NCBI GenBank assembly: GCA_035236585.1
Contig: CP141132.1
Span: forward strand, 42,969,880 to 43,033,879
Source: Warburgia ugandensis
Taxonomy: Eukaryota; Streptophyta; Magnoliopsida; Canellales; Canellaceae
Length of the DNA stretch: 64,000 nucleotides
Reading direction: 5' to 3'
The notes below the pieces were generated by a model, which was given only the letters and a program-made list of their open reading frames with translations, ran no database searches and had not been told where the DNA came from. Position 1 is the stretch's first letter; each line of letters begins with the position of its first letter. Positions 20,733 to 32,927 of the stretch are shown here, one piece after another. Position numbers and translations under genes: made by a program.

Positions 20733-22969
20733 TGTTAAGTTTTTCACAAGTGCACGGGCTATCATAGTGTAGCGCATGCAAGTACGGGTCGATCCTAAAG
20801 GGACTCACTTTAAGAATTTTTAGATTTAATAAAATTTAATTATTCAAAAATTAAAATTAACTAACAAAAATTAACAAAAAGTGCAATCAGACTTGAAATA
20901 TGATTAATCAATGAAAATTACCAAAATTCAATTAAAAAAGATAGCAATTTAACCAAAGAAACATGAAAAATCTACTTCCCTAGACTGATTATCTCAAATT
21001 CTTTAGATCTAAACTCATAAACTTCAATCAACCTTCATCAATCTCTTCTTAGCACCTCTGTTTGTTGATCTAAATGATGGATTAAGAAAATTCCAAAAAA
21101 TCTGGGCTAAATAAGAAATTTGAGATTTAATGGCTAAGATCTAATTTTTGATTCTCAGATTGAAGATCAAGAATGATAAACATTCTAGGAATTGTCCTAA
21201 GAACAAGATTTAAAGAGGAATTGAAATTCTGATATGAAATAGTTGAAGAAATAAAGAGATCTAGTTTTTTAAAGCAAAAATATTGATGAGGTAAAGCTTG
21301 AATCAAACAAGATTAGGATTAGAATATTCTTGGAATTAACTAAGAACAAGAAGAACCTAGATAACACAAAAAAGTGATAAAGAAAAAGACTAAATAGACT
21401 AAGAGACAAAGAAGGATGTATGAGGGATTTCAATTTTTACGCTTAGGGCTTTTTTGGATTTTTTTTTAAATTTTGGTTTTAAATGAAAACTAGTGAAGAA
21501 CCCGACGATGGAGGAAGATGGTGAATAGGGAGACAATAGGAGGAGAAGAGAGGGGTAGTAAGAGGAAACCATTGGAAAACTCGTGTCGGATTTTCTTTGT
21601 TGAAGACATTGGTGGCTGCCAATGATGCAAAGAGGAGGGTGGCAAGTGGCTGATTGGAGATGACGACTGATGTGTGGAGAGGACTAGGCAGTACATGTCA
21701 GATGAGTGAAGGAGAAGGTGGGGGATGACAAAATAGATGCATAACAGGGTGATAGACATTGGGAAGTGATTGTTGGCAGGTGTTGGTGCAGTGATGGTTT
21801 GGCAGACAAGGACAGTGCTATGTGGAGGGGGTGAGTATGGTAGAAACAACTAATTAGAGGAAGTAGACAAAGAAAAAAATGGAAGCAAGGGCAACCATGG
21901 AGGTTGATGGAAGTAGATGACCTAAAGTTGAAGTTGATGTTGATAAAAAAAATGAAGGTGACGATGGGGAGTCAAGCTTAGCCGTTGAGAATAGCATGGC
22001 AGATCTAGAGCGATGAAGAATTTTTTAACAGAAGGGGGAAAATTCTGGGGTGTATGATGATGGCTTCCTGCTTTGAGTAGACAAGAGCAGTGGGGCAAGA
22101 AGCAGAAGGGAGTAGTGATGACTAGCGTGTTAGGCTGTGCAGGACTGGTGGACAGGAAACAGAAAATGACTTGCAGCCAGTGATTGGAGTTGGGAATGAT
22201 GCAACTGGGAAGCAATAAGAGAAAGAGAGATAGCTGGGTGCAACAGGCTGTGCGACAAAGGAAGAGAAACTGTGAGAGGGAGAGTGAGTACAACAAGGGG
22301 AAACTAGAGAAAGGGGGATCGTGAGATTGACGCATGAAATGGAGGATGGTGTGTGTGCATGAAATATAGATCATACAAAGAAGTGAGGTGTGGGGGAAAA
22401 CATAAAATGAGAGAGAGATTGAATGGAAGGCAAAGTGAAACGATGAAAAAAAAACAAGCAAGGTTAAGGAAACAAACTAAAACTAATTGCCTTTCTTTTT
22501 CTTTGGCTCCCACAAGTTTTCTTATAAAGCTTTTAATCCCTTCTTATCTCTTCTCCCACCTATTTCCTTATCCTTTAAGAGTTCTACTAGGAAACTTCTT
22601 ATTCATTCCAAATCCTATCCATGATCTTCTTTTCTTCAATTTTTAGAAAACTGTCCCATCTTATCTTGTGATTGATTTGGTTCATTCAATGTCCTTTAGG
22701 ATGATCTCTACCGTTGAAATTTGATTTGAACCATCCAAGCCTATTTTGGTTGATTTGCAAGACAAAAGACTAAATTAGAGTCATTTAATAATACATTAAG
22801 CATCTAATTAGCTCAGATAATCATTTGATCGTTAATTTTGAGAATTTATGGTTGGATGGTCAATTTGAGCTAAATTTCATATTTTATCTAAAAATCATCA
22901 AATTGATGAGTTAGATTATCTAATTAAATGCTAAACTATGAGTATTTTGGTAGAATTGAACACTTAACA
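20733..22969 (-). repeat. 3' LTR of nested minus-strand element
   Basis: It runs from TGTTAAGTTTTTCACAAGTG to GAACACTTAACA, about 2.24 kb, and pairs with the right LTR 28121-30277. The plus strand is purine-rich at about 21840-22480, which is pyrimidine-rich in the element sense. A TATA-like CTTTATAAG on the minus strand lies near 22519-22528, just outside this tract. Open frames with Ser/Leu/Phe/His-rich products are artefacts of the pyrimidine tract. Confidence 0.9.
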
Positions 22970-22979
22970 CCCCAACCAG
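22970..22979 (-). other. Polypurine tract of nested minus-strand element
   Basis: The minus strand reads CTGGTTGGGG immediately before the LTR start. The same CTGGTTGGG wording precedes the 3' LTRs at 40936 and 52871, so it is the conserved plus-strand primer of the lineage. Confidence 0.8.
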
Positions 22980-24781
22980 AATTTTGCTAGCCGCAAGCAA
23001 AACATGCAAAATATCATTTTTCACAAACTAATACAAGGTGCCACTTTCGTAGGTACTCATGATTGCATTTAGTACATGCAACAAGCCCTTGAACTCCTAA
23101 GTTACCCCTAGTGAACAAGTTATGCTTTGTGAGGGTTTGCAATGAATATACCCACAAAATTAAGTAAGGTTGAGTTCCCTAATTTGTCTTAGAAAATCCT
23201 TATTAATTAGCAATTTACTAGTTTTTCACAACTTAATAAAGAGGATTTGACAATTTTACACATCATATACATATTAAAGACATTTTATTTTAATTATTTC
23301 TCAGAGTGTGTGTGTATACAGCCACATAAATCTTGACTTCTAACTGGATATGCTTAAATTTCATTGGAAATATGTCTTGACTGTCATAGTCATACTCTCA
23401 GAAATGAAATGCTCAGATATGGGTTTAAACATTTTTCTCTCATTATGTGACCGAATCCAACAAGTTAATGGTTCACATAAATCTTTTGAATGCTCATGAG
23501 ACAAAGGAAAGTGATCCCTAAAAGTGGATGTTGTTGTCAAAAATATTAGGGGTATTTTGCCTTAATTCCTTTTATATATATATATATATATCCTCTTTAA
23601 GGCTGTGTTCCACCTAAGATCAAGAGGTCTTTAACTAGAATGAAATATAGGCTTAGGATAGGTTTAGAATAGAAGGTATAAGGATTTCAAAGGTTCAAAA
23701 TTGAGTACTGGTCTTCAATGAATATACGTTAGGACAACTATTTCCTTTGGGTTGTACTTGAAGTGAATCTCTCTTTTGTATTTTTGTCTTTCTCTTCTTC
23801 TTCTTCTTCTTCTTTTTGGCTTCTTTGGAAGAAAGACTGCTTATTTTTCTCACTTCTTTGACTTTTTATCCTTTTTTTTTTAACTTTTTCTACTAATTCT
23901 ACTCATTTTGACAATGGGTAATGGATATTTATTTTGCTGGTTTGTTCGAGGTTAAGGTGAATAGGGTTATGAAAGAAAAGGTTTAATAATAGGCTCAAAG
24001 AGGCTAACTAGTGGTATGATATACTGGGTAAGCTTTATATCTCTAGGCTGAGCAAGTATGACCTATATTATTTCCTAGGTTTCCTAAAGCCTATTAGATT
24101 CAATAAATTTTTTAGAAATAAAGCTATTACTCCTATTTATTCTTAATGTTTAACCAAAACAAGGATATTAGGATCACACTCATTTATATATGCTAAAGAA
24201 ATTGTGGAATTACTTATAACTCTATACAAGAAGATAGTCTTAAAATCTTACTAGATTATAGGTCTCCAATGATTTTCCTCAAGTCTCTAAGTCATACCTC
24301 TCTATTAGTCTTGACAATGTGCTGTGTGTAAATAGTTTTCAAGAATTAAATTTCATAAAATGCTTCAATGCAGGAATGATATGCAAAACTAATCATATGC
24401 ATTCCTATTAAGAGGTGAAAATAGTGGAATTACTACATTCTAAACATCCAGCTCTCATCACAGTGAGGGAACTCTACCTTAAACATCTTAAGAAAACTCA
24501 AGAAAATTCAAAATCTCTATGTGAATCTACACCCCCCAACTTGAATGAAACATTGCCCCCAATGATTGAAAACATAGGATCCTATATGGAAATTGAGTGA
24601 TGTAAACTCTAAAACCCTAGGTTGCCTCTCAATAAGTGCTAAGTTTAACGTCTTCAACTAGACATTAACAATTGAAGTTACAATGTGTAAGGTAGGCCTC
24701 CAGTGAATCATAGGTAGATAATGGTGGTAGAACTTGTGAAATTAAATCTTCAATCAAGGTGCAAGAGTCATCAAGATCTAG
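22980..24781 (-). mobile_element. 3' UTR of nested minus-strand element
   Basis: Non-coding, AT-rich. It contains the minus-strand marker GACGTTAAACTTAGCAC and then GGCAACC (near 24620-24650), which follows integrase in related elements, and a GGGGGCAATGTTTCATT phrase near 24545-24560. The part nearest the LTR (22980-23160) matches 52700-52860 of the outer element in reverse complement. A TA repeat (23573-23591) and a CTT repeat (about 23793-23813) lie inside. An open frame at 24415-24600 has no recognised product. Confidence 0.75.
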
Positions 24782-25165
24782 CTATTGATGGTTGGCATTG
24801 AAGACATTGAGCTCAACTTTCATATTACTAAAGGATAATTGTAATACACCATTTCTACAATTTATGATTGCATTGGACGTTGCTAAGAATGGACATCCAA
24901 GAGTCATCGGGATCTGACTATTGGGGTCTACTATAGGCTGAGTATCCAGGATAATGAAATCGATAGGGAAATAAAATTGGTCCACTTGTAGTAATACATC
25001 TTGAATCATACCACGAGGAATCTTAATTGATCTATTGGCTAATTGCAATGTGGTGTTGGTTGGCTTAAGCTCACCAAGCCCTAGTTGCTCATAAACAGAA
25101 TATGGCAACAAATTAACACTAACCCCTAAGTCAAGTAATGCCTTATTTATGACTTGATCTTCAAT
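24782..25165 (-). pseudogene. pro: Aspartic protease of nested minus-strand element (best preserved)
   Basis: Retropepsin domain with an intact reading frame for 109 codons (24782-25111), extendable upstream through LLDLGVSVNLLPY. The catalytic aspartate codon is at 25130-25132 and the motif is DLGVS. Recognisable blocks in order are SVYEQLGLGELKPTNTTLQL, IPRGMIQDVLLQVDQFYFP, IDFIILDTQPIVDPNSQIP, LGCPFLATSNAIINCRNGV and SFSNMKVELNVFN. The frame ends with a stop followed directly by 3' UTR, where RT would be expected. Upstream the frame is broken, so the domain is not connected to gag. Confidence 0.85.
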
Positions 25166-26883
25166 AATGCAAGAAATTATAGGACATCCTAGATCTCTAG
25201 TGGTGGGGTCTTGTGATGAATTAAAGAGATCACTTGCTCGGTGAGGAAGACTTTCTTTTGCACATTAAGCTTTTGCTTTGTAGTGTAGAGTTCTTTAAGA
25301 AATTTGGCATAAGATAGAATATCCTTTATAGCATTGAGTAATGGAATATTGATTTGTACTTGTTAAAACACTTCCACTATCTCATTAAAATTTCTTCCTT
25401 CTTAGCCTTATTGAGTAATTGAGGGAAAGGGGCTTTAGGCACATACGGTGCCTCCACTATAGGTTCTACAAGGTTTTTCTGTCTCTTCTATTTCTCTTAT
25501 GTTTTGGTTGCCTCTTTCTCCTTTGCAGTTTCCTTAGCCTGCCCTTCTTTGTTATCGATCTAACAACCACTCCTAAGGGTGGTTATAGACTTGACATGCT
25601 CATGAGGGTTAAGATTTTGAGAACTTGACCTTATCTCAAATTGACTCTTAGGGTTGGGGATGGGTTGACTAAGGAACTGACCCTTTCCTTCATAATGTAG
25701 TTCAATTGACAATTGGTTTGCCTGCATGTCTAGTTTGGCTATGGCTTAAGAGTTGACATTGGCTGAATGTCTACTCTCATTTTGCAACTAGTGTAAGGCC
25801 TTTTTAATGGCATCATTATCTTTTGTAATTTTTAAGCATGGTATGGATCTTTTCCTCTGAAGATGTTTTCTTTCGTTGTTGAGGTTGTTGAAAGATAGGT
25901 GGCTGCTAGGGAACTGTAGTTCTAGGAGGAAGGTTTTAGACAAGGGGATTTACAGATGGTCCCCCTTAGTGGTTATTCTTTGACCAAGACATATTATAAT
26001 GCTTAACCATCTAGGGTTGTAGGTCCAAATATATGGGTTGTCGCTAGGTTAGACATGACGAGGTGATACGGGTGGGCTAGAATAGATAGGACAAACCTCT
26101 TGTGAAGGTTTTTAGGATAAAGTGGAAGCCATGAAAGTTTCAAACATGGTTTCAAGTTTGCCTATTCTTTCACCTAAATTTTCAGCTACAAAGTCAAGTT
26201 TATGGGATAGATCAGTATGCACTCCTATCTCATAAAGACCTCCTTTCTTAGTGGATTGGTTAGTTCTTTCTCTCCTATTTGAATAATTCCATTGTTGAGA
26301 ATTATCGGCCACTGCCTAAAAGAACTCCTATACCTCACTTTCATCCTTTAACATGAGGGTCCCTCCACTTATTGCATCTATCATTTGTCCATTTTGAGGC
26401 ATCAATGTCTCATAGAAGTATTGAACTTACTGCCATTTCTCAAATCATTATGAGGACATCGCTTTGTTGGAAATTGATAATTTCATGATGGAGGGCATTT
26501 GTTTTGTGAACAAGGAAGAACTTGTTCACAAACTTCTTAGACAATTAGTCCCAGGTATGTATGGAACCTACCTCCAAGGAATTAAGCCATGACTTGGCTT
26601 TGTCCGTAAGTGAGAATGAGAATAGCTTAAGCCTAATCTAATCGTTTGAGAAATTTCAGAACCAAAATGAGGCATAAATATCAAAGAACTCCTAGATATT
26701 TAAGTAGGGGTCTTCTCGGTCTCGACCATAAAAAGTAGGGAGTAGTTGTATTACTTCCAGCTTTAAATCGAAGTGGTCAACATTTGTGGGAGGTATAGCT
26801 ATGCAGGATGGGGTATTAAGTTGTAGAGGTGCATAGAAATCTCTAATTATTTTGCACTCAATCTCTACTGGTAGTTTAGCCAT
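25166..26883 (-). pseudogene. gag: gag relic of nested minus-strand element
   Basis: The start at 26883 (MAKLPVEIECKII) leads into NTPSCIAIPPTNVDHFDLKL and QLLPTFYGRDREDPYLNI, the capsid start of this lineage. After a stop the capsid continues in broken frames. A later readable piece (26112-26312) contains NYSNRRERTNQSTKKGGLYE and GERIGKLETMFE, which precede the nucleocapsid. The remaining part (25170-26100) corresponds to the proline- and lysine-rich gag-protease spacer and shows many stops. The protein would have been comparable in layout to the outer gag. Confidence 0.85.
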
Positions 26884-28094
26884 GGGGATAGGAACTAGGT
26901 TTCTTTCCCCTTGTCATTGGATGCGTTGAATCTTTGGATCTAAAGGTGCTAACTTTGGGATTTGAGACCAACACCCTTACATAAACTAGCCTAGCCTAAA
27001 ATTCCTTAATCTAAATGCTGACTCTAGCTCTATGTGATGCACAAACAAAAGGCACAGTTAAATAATCTTTAGGGTAATAAGTAATATTTTTACTTGCTTG
27101 AATTTTTGTGGGGACAATGCTTTTAATTTAGCTTAATCTAGTGCTCCTCTTCTTGGTCAGATTGCCTATTGCTTATTAGTTAGGTTCTGGGCAAGGTGAT
27201 TAATACAGTCCTCATGTAAGGAGGTGTTTGACCTCAACAAATGTCAATAGAAGGCATGGGAAAATCACTTAGATTTTAAGACACCCACTATAACCACAGT
27301 GCTCAAAAGCCACTAGAGTGATAATAGATCTCATCTTAGTAAGAGAGTACTACTAGTATGTGATGGACCTATAGGTCTCTTCTAATTGATTTTTAGATTA
27401 ATTAGAAAGGTAGGGTTGCGTGCTTGAGGTAATTATCCTATGTGGGCCGAGGAGTGGTGATGAAATCCACCCTCCCTTGCTAATTAATTTCCCTCTCCAT
27501 GGTAGTTTGATCGACATATATATCACCTTAAAGCAATAGACGTGCCCTAAAAATGCAATTAAAATAATAAACTAATGCAAAATCCTAAAAATGCAACAAT
27601 TATCAAATATGATTTCTATATACAATTATTCAACCAAACAATGTAAGACTATTCTAAATGAAAGCCCTAATCTAGGAAATAAAAGGAGTGAGGGATACTT
27701 ACAGTGGGGTTTCTGATGAAGATCAAGTGTGGGCCACCTTATCCCCCACTTGTCCTATATTATACAACCCTTAAAAATTGAAATGGATATTTCAAATTAC
27801 AAAGATCCTCACTACAAGATTCACTCAAAATAAAAGGAAATTCCTATTTTAGGAAAGCAGAAAAATTTCTATTTTGATGAAGATCCACTTGCCAATTTGC
27901 TTCACTTTCCTATTTCCTAGAAAAGTAAGATAGAAATAAGTACTAAATTCAGGAAACAAGGTGATTATGCACTAAGAAAGTTGAAAAATACACCTAAAAA
28001 TACCTAAAATGATAAAACAATTCAATTCCTAAAATTTTCTAAAATTTTTGAATTTTTTGGATTTTTAATGAAATTTTACTAAAACTCAATTGTG
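26884..28094 (-). mobile_element. Leader of nested minus-strand element
   Basis: Non-coding region between primer site and gag. It matches the leaders at 1-1143, 4110-5034 and 55430-56129. A shared stretch, tcctcatgtaaggagg, followed by gtttgacctca, is found near 27212 and, with small changes, near 55602. No promoter or open frame of note was seen. Confidence 0.75.
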
Positions 28095-28114
28095 GAGTCC
28101 CGACAACGGTGCCA
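28095..28114 (-). other. Primer binding site of nested minus-strand element
   Basis: On the minus strand it reads TGGCACCGTTGTCGGGACTC, close to the complement of the 3' end of plant tRNA-Asp. It lies six bases inside the LTR terminus at 28121. It is the best-preserved such site in the window and sets the lineage of the related elements. Confidence 0.85.
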
Positions 28115-28120
28115 AAAATA

Positions 28121-30277
28121 TGTTGAGTTTCTCGTAAGTGCACGAGCTATTGTAGTGTAGTGTATCCAACTACGGGTCGATCCCACAAGGACTTGCTTTA
28201 AGAATTTAGAGTTTTAATAAAATTTAATTATTCAAAAAATATATAAAAATAAATTAAAAAAAAGTGCAATTAGACTTCAGATATGATTCACCAATAAAAA
28301 TTACAGAAATCCAATTAAAAAAGATAGCAATTTAACTAAAGAAACATGAAAAATCTACATCACTAGATTGTTTATCATCAAATTCTTTAGATCTTGTCTC
28401 ATAAACTTTGATCAGCCTTCATCAATCTCTTCTTGGTCCTTATGATTGATGATCCACTGGATGGATTAAGAAGATTTCAAAAAAACTGAGAGATCTGGGC
28501 TAGATAAGAAATTTGAGATTAATGGCTTAGATCTGATTTTTGATTCTTAGATTGAACATCAAGAATGATAAACATGCTAGGAAGTGTCCTAGGAACAAGA
28601 TCTAAAGAGGAATTGAAATTCTAATATGAAATAGTTGAAGAAATAAAGAGATCTAGTTTGTTAAAGCAGAACCATTGATGAGGTAAAGCTTTAATCAAAC
28701 AAGATTAGGATTAGATTGTTCCTAAAATTAACTAAGAACAAGAAAAACCTAGATAATACAAAACAAGGATAGGGATTTCAATTTTTATGATTGGGGAATT
28801 TTTGGAAATTTTTAAAAATTTTGGTTTTAAATGAAAACAAGTGAAGAACTGGCGAGGGAGGAAGATGATGAACTGGGAGAGAAGAGAAGGAGAAGAGAGG
28901 GGAGTAAGAGGAAACCGTGGGAAAACTCGTGTCGGGTTTTCTCAGTTGAACATGTCGGTGGCTGCCTGTGATGCAGAGAGGAGCGTGGCAAGTGGCCGAT
29001 TGGAGACGACGCATGTGCGATGTGGAGAGGACTGGGTAGTGCTTTTCGGATGAATGTAGGATAAGGTGGGGCATGGAGAAACAGATGGAGAATAGGGTAA
29101 CAGACATTGGAAAGTGGTTTCCAGCTAGTGTTGGTGTGGTGACAATTTGGCATACAAGGATGGTGCTATTGGATGGAGGGGGCAAGTGCAGTGGAAACAA
29201 CTGATCAGAGGAAGTAGACAAAGAAAACGATGGTAGCAAGGACAACCATGGAAGCCGATGGGAGCAGATGACTTGAAGTTGAAGTCGAAGTTGATAAAAA
29301 AAACCCTGGTGATGAGGGGGAGTCAAGCTCACGCATTGAGAATAGCAGGGTAGATCTGGTGTGGTGAAGAATTTCTAGGCGAAAGAGGGGGTGGGAATTT
29401 CAGGCTATGCAATGTCAGTTTCCTGCATTGAGCAGATAAGAGTAGTGGGGGGAGAAGAAGAAGGGAGTGATGATGACTGGGCATGTCGAGTTGTTGCGGG
29501 ACTGGTGAACAGGAAACAAAAAATGACTAGTCGGTCGATGATTGGGGCTGGGAATGATGCAATAGGGAAGCAATACGGGAAAGAGAGATAGTTGGTTGCA
29601 ACAGGCTATGCGATAAAGGAAGAGAAACCAAGAGAGGGAGAGGGAGTGTGATAAGGGGAAACTGGAGAAAGGGGGATCAGGAGATTGATGCATGAAATAG
29701 AGGATTGGTGTGTGTGCGTGAAAGGTAGATCAGAGAGAGATGTGAGGTGTGGGGAAAACAGAAAACAAGAGAGAGAGAGATTGAATGGAAGGCAAAGAGA
29801 AATGATGAAAAAATCAAGCAAGGCTAAGGAACCAAACTAAAACTAACTTCCTTTCTTTTTCTTTGGCTCCCACGAGTTTTCTTCTAAAGCTTTTCCCCCA
29901 TCCTTATCTCTTTGTCCCCCTATTTCCTTATCCTTTAAGAGTTAGTTTCCTACTAGGAAACTTCTTCTTCATTCCAAATCCTATCCATGATCTTCTTTTC
30001 TTCAATTTTTAGGAAACTATCCCATCTTGCCTTGTGATTGATCTAGTTCATTTAATGTCCTTTAGGATGATCTATACTGTTGAAAATTGATCTGAACCAT
30101 CCATTAAGCATCTAATTAACTAGATGATCATCTGATTATTAATTTTGACAATTTATGGTTGGTTGGTCAATTTGAGATAAATTTCATATTTTATGTAAAA
30201 ATCATCAAATTGATGAGTTAGATGATCTAATTAAATGCTAAACTAGGGGTATTTTGGCCAAACGTGAACACTTAACA
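28121..30277 (-). repeat. 5' LTR of nested minus-strand element
   Basis: It spans TGTTGAGTTTCTCGTAAGTG to CTTAACA, about 2.16 kb, and pairs with 20733-22969. It has the same order of parts, including a purine-rich plus-strand block (about 28830-29820) that produces several spurious open frames. It is followed by the target duplication AGGAT (30278-30282) and by integrase. Confidence 0.9.
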
Positions 30278-30790
30278 AGGATAGTTAATCCAAATAGGAA
30301 AGATAGTTCTTTGAGGATTAGAGATGTCTTATGGGCCCATCATACTGCATTTAACACCCCTATAGGTATGTCACCTTATCGCCGAGTCTATGGAAAGGCC
30401 TGCCATCTAAAAGCAGATTTGGAGTATAAAGCATATTAAGTCATCAAAAAGCTCAATTATGACTTAGATACTGCTGAAACCCATAGAAAACTCCAACTTA
30501 ATGAGTTGGATGAGTTAAAGAAAGATGCATATGAGTCTACAAAGCTATACAAAGACATATGAAAAGCATGCATGATAGATATATCTTAAGAAAGTCCTAC
30601 ACACCTGGATAGAAGGTCCTTTTGTATAAATCTAGATTGCATCATTTATAGGAAAACATAGATCTCGATGGATTGGGCCCTACATGTTTCATAGTATTTA
30701 CCATCATGGGGCCCTCGAGATAGAAATGGATGGAGAGATCTTTAAAGTTAATACACAATGGTGGAAACCTTTCCTAGAGTTGATGATCCC
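30278..30790 (+). pseudogene. pol: Integrase relic, C-terminal part of outer element
   Basis: It continues the integrase interrupted at 20732. It reads [40 protein letters not shown] and [11 protein letters not shown], then after a stop YDLDTAETHRKLQLNELDEL, and ends in text equivalent to the usual FKVNGQRLKPFLE tail (here KVNTQWWKPFLE near 30745-30780). Several stops lie after 30439. No chromodomain is seen at the end, as expected for the Athila branch. The apparent start codon at 30254 belongs to LTR sequence and is not a gene start. Confidence 0.85.
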
Positions 30791-31192
30791 TATGGTGGAA
30801 GAAATATTACCTAAAGAACCAATGTATGAGGACCCACCTTGGCACGTCCGATGACACTTGCATCCATAACATGAGCTACATTCATCATGTCATTATTTTG
30901 TATTGTAATAAGGAATAACACTATATCATTACTTTAAGGTTGTTCATTGATTTATAGCTTGGTTTTCATTCTTGAAGTTTTTACAAATAACAATAGAATC
31001 TTTGCCCACTGATTCTGCACCAAAATATTGGGAAGAATTATATCTAGCTAAAGATGTTAAACTTAGCATTCCCTGGGAGGAAACTTAGAATTTTAAAGTC
31101 ACATTGTTCAACATTACCCATTCATTATATAGGTGATCTATATTTCAATTCATTGGGGATGATGTTTGGTTTAGGATAGGGGGTGCAGATAT
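30791..31192 (+). mobile_element. 3' UTR of outer element, first part
   Basis: It contains the post-integrase marker GATGTTAAACTTAGCATTCC and then CTGGGAGG (about 31054-31081), the plus-strand counterpart of GACGTTAAACTTAGCAC in the minus-strand element. A purine patch GGATAGGGGG precedes the insertion point at 31192/31193. The UTR resumes at 42721. Confidence 0.75.
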
Positions 31193-31611
31193 TGTTAAGT
31201 GTTTAATTTCAGCTAAAATACCTTTAATCTAAATCAAATTAAATAATCTCATCGATCAATTTTGAAAATTTACTTAAAATTTTATAATTTAGCTCTAATT
31301 AACCCTCCAACCATTGATTTGTAAAATTTAATGATCAAATGATCATCAGAGCTATATAGATGAATAACTTATGGTTTAGATGATTCTAATTTAGTCATAT
31401 GTTGTGTAGATTAACCAAATTGAAATTAGATGGACTAGAGCAAGAAGGAGAAAATTGTTTGGAAAGAGGAGAAATTGAAGATAAATAGAAAATTAAGTAC
31501 AAAAGTTGGATAAGAGATAAGAAATGGAGTTTGCATCAAAATCAAACTCCTCTAGAAAATATAAAAAAAAAAGGGGTAGAAGGTTGAAGGAAAAAAGAAG
31601 GTGGAGGTGGT

Positions 31612-31707
<96 letters not shown>

Positions 31708-32927
31708 TATCTATTTCACTTTTCTCTTTCTCAGTTTCCCCTTCTCCCTCTACCTGACAATTCTATCCCTTTGTCCTCACCTCTTTGCTTCAACACCAAC
31801 GTAGCACCGCACGGTGCCAGATCGCACAGTCCCATCTCCTCCTTCTCCCCTTCATTTTCTCAGTCTAGTTCCAGGAGGCAACTAAACTAGGTGATATAGC
31901 CTAAATCAGCCACTGACTGAATCACTCCCCTTCACTAATCTCTCCTCTCTTCTTTCCTTTTCCCTACTACTCCTTCCTCTCTGCTTCATCTCTTTCTCTC
32001 TACCTACTATTTCTCATTGTTTGTCTGCATGAATGCACTACACTAGCTGGTGAGCACCCTCCTCTCTTCTCTATTTGCATCACTGCCTTGTTTGCCGAAC
32101 ACAAATTGGCAACCCCTCTGTCTTTCTGTCATCCCAGCCAACTCGCCCTCTCTCCGACTAATCTGCTTGAGCAGGACCAGTAGCACCCTCCTCTTCTTCT
32201 TCCGTGCATCTCCGGTTCCCCCCTCCTTCACTATCTTCTCCTACAGTTTCTTTGGTTTTCATTTAAAATAAAAAATCCTACAAAATTCAACTTTTACCCT
32301 TTATCCTTTAAATATAATTCCTTTTTGCGTCCCTAATTTAATTACATTTGTATCCCTATTCTTATCCCAGTTCTACTTTATCAATGTTCTACCTATCGAT
32401 GAACTCTACAATACAAGGCTATTTCATTTAATATTTAGATCTTGTTCTTAGGACATCTCCTAGTGGATTCAACAGTTCTAATCTTTAATGTGAAATATAA
32501 ATATTAGATCTAAGCTGTCCAAAACCCAAAATCATTCTGTAGCCTTGATCATCTAAATTTTGAAGAATATGCTCAATTCAGCTATTGGATCTTTAATTAC
32601 AAGTACAAGAGAGAGATTGATGAAGGTTGATGGATGTTTATGATATTAGATTTGAAGAATATTTTCATAATCAAGCTAGGGAAGTAGATTTTATTTGTAT
32701 TTTAGTTAATTTTCTATCCTTTTGAATTTGGATTTTTGTAGTATTCATTTGTTAAATAAATTTTAGTTTACATTTCATTGTTATTTAATTTCTACCATTT
32801 TTTAAAATTTTAGACAATTAAATTTTATTTAAACTCCATCTTTTTAGATCAAGTCCCTATAGGATTAATCTGTACTTGCATCAGCTACACTACAATAGCC
32901 TATGCACTTATGATAAAACCATCAACT
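31193..32927 (+). repeat. 5' LTR of nested plus-strand element
   Basis: About 1.74 kb. A TATA-like TATAAAAAA (31560-31568) is followed by a pyrimidine-rich block to about 32230 that contains (TC)45. It ends GATAAAACCATCAACT, compared with AATAAAACAATCAACA in the 3' LTR. Sequence between roughly 41350 and 41450 of the 3' LTR is replaced here by the TC run. The LTR start is related to the ends of the minus-strand element's LTRs, so the two belong to one family. Confidence 0.9.
31615..31704. repeat. (TC)45 microsatellite inside the 5' LTR
   Basis: Ninety bases of perfect TC. The matching place in the 3' LTR (about 41343) has only a few TC units. A run of Leu-Ser codons here gives a meaningless open frame. 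Confidence 0.97.

Larger units (their letters stand above)
20733..30277 (-). mobile_element. Nested minus-strand Athila-type element carrying only gag and protease
   Basis: A 9.5-kb LTR retrotransposon inserted into the outer integrase. It has two LTRs with inverted termini TGTTAAG...CTTAACA, a tRNA-Asp-like primer site beside the right LTR, a polypurine tract beside the left LTR, and a 5-bp target duplication with one mismatch. Transcription is right to left: leader, gag (from 26883), protease (to 24782), then directly the 3' UTR. No RT, RNase H or integrase text lies between protease and UTR. It therefore depended on another element, or lost pol by deletion. Gag is broken by stops. Confidence 0.9.

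Noticed and set aside
21922..22461. 179-codon minus-strand frame, Ser/Leu/Phe/His-rich
   Set aside because: It falls in the pyrimidine-rich part of an LTR, and its partner LTR (28121-30277) does not keep the same frame.
28778..29332. 184-codon minus-strand frame, the longest in the window
   Set aside because: Low-complexity frame in the purine-rich block of the 5' LTR; it is not intact in the paired LTR and has no known domain.
31601..31804. Open frame with a long Leu-Ser repeat
   Set aside because: It is the translation of a TC microsatellite inside an LTR.
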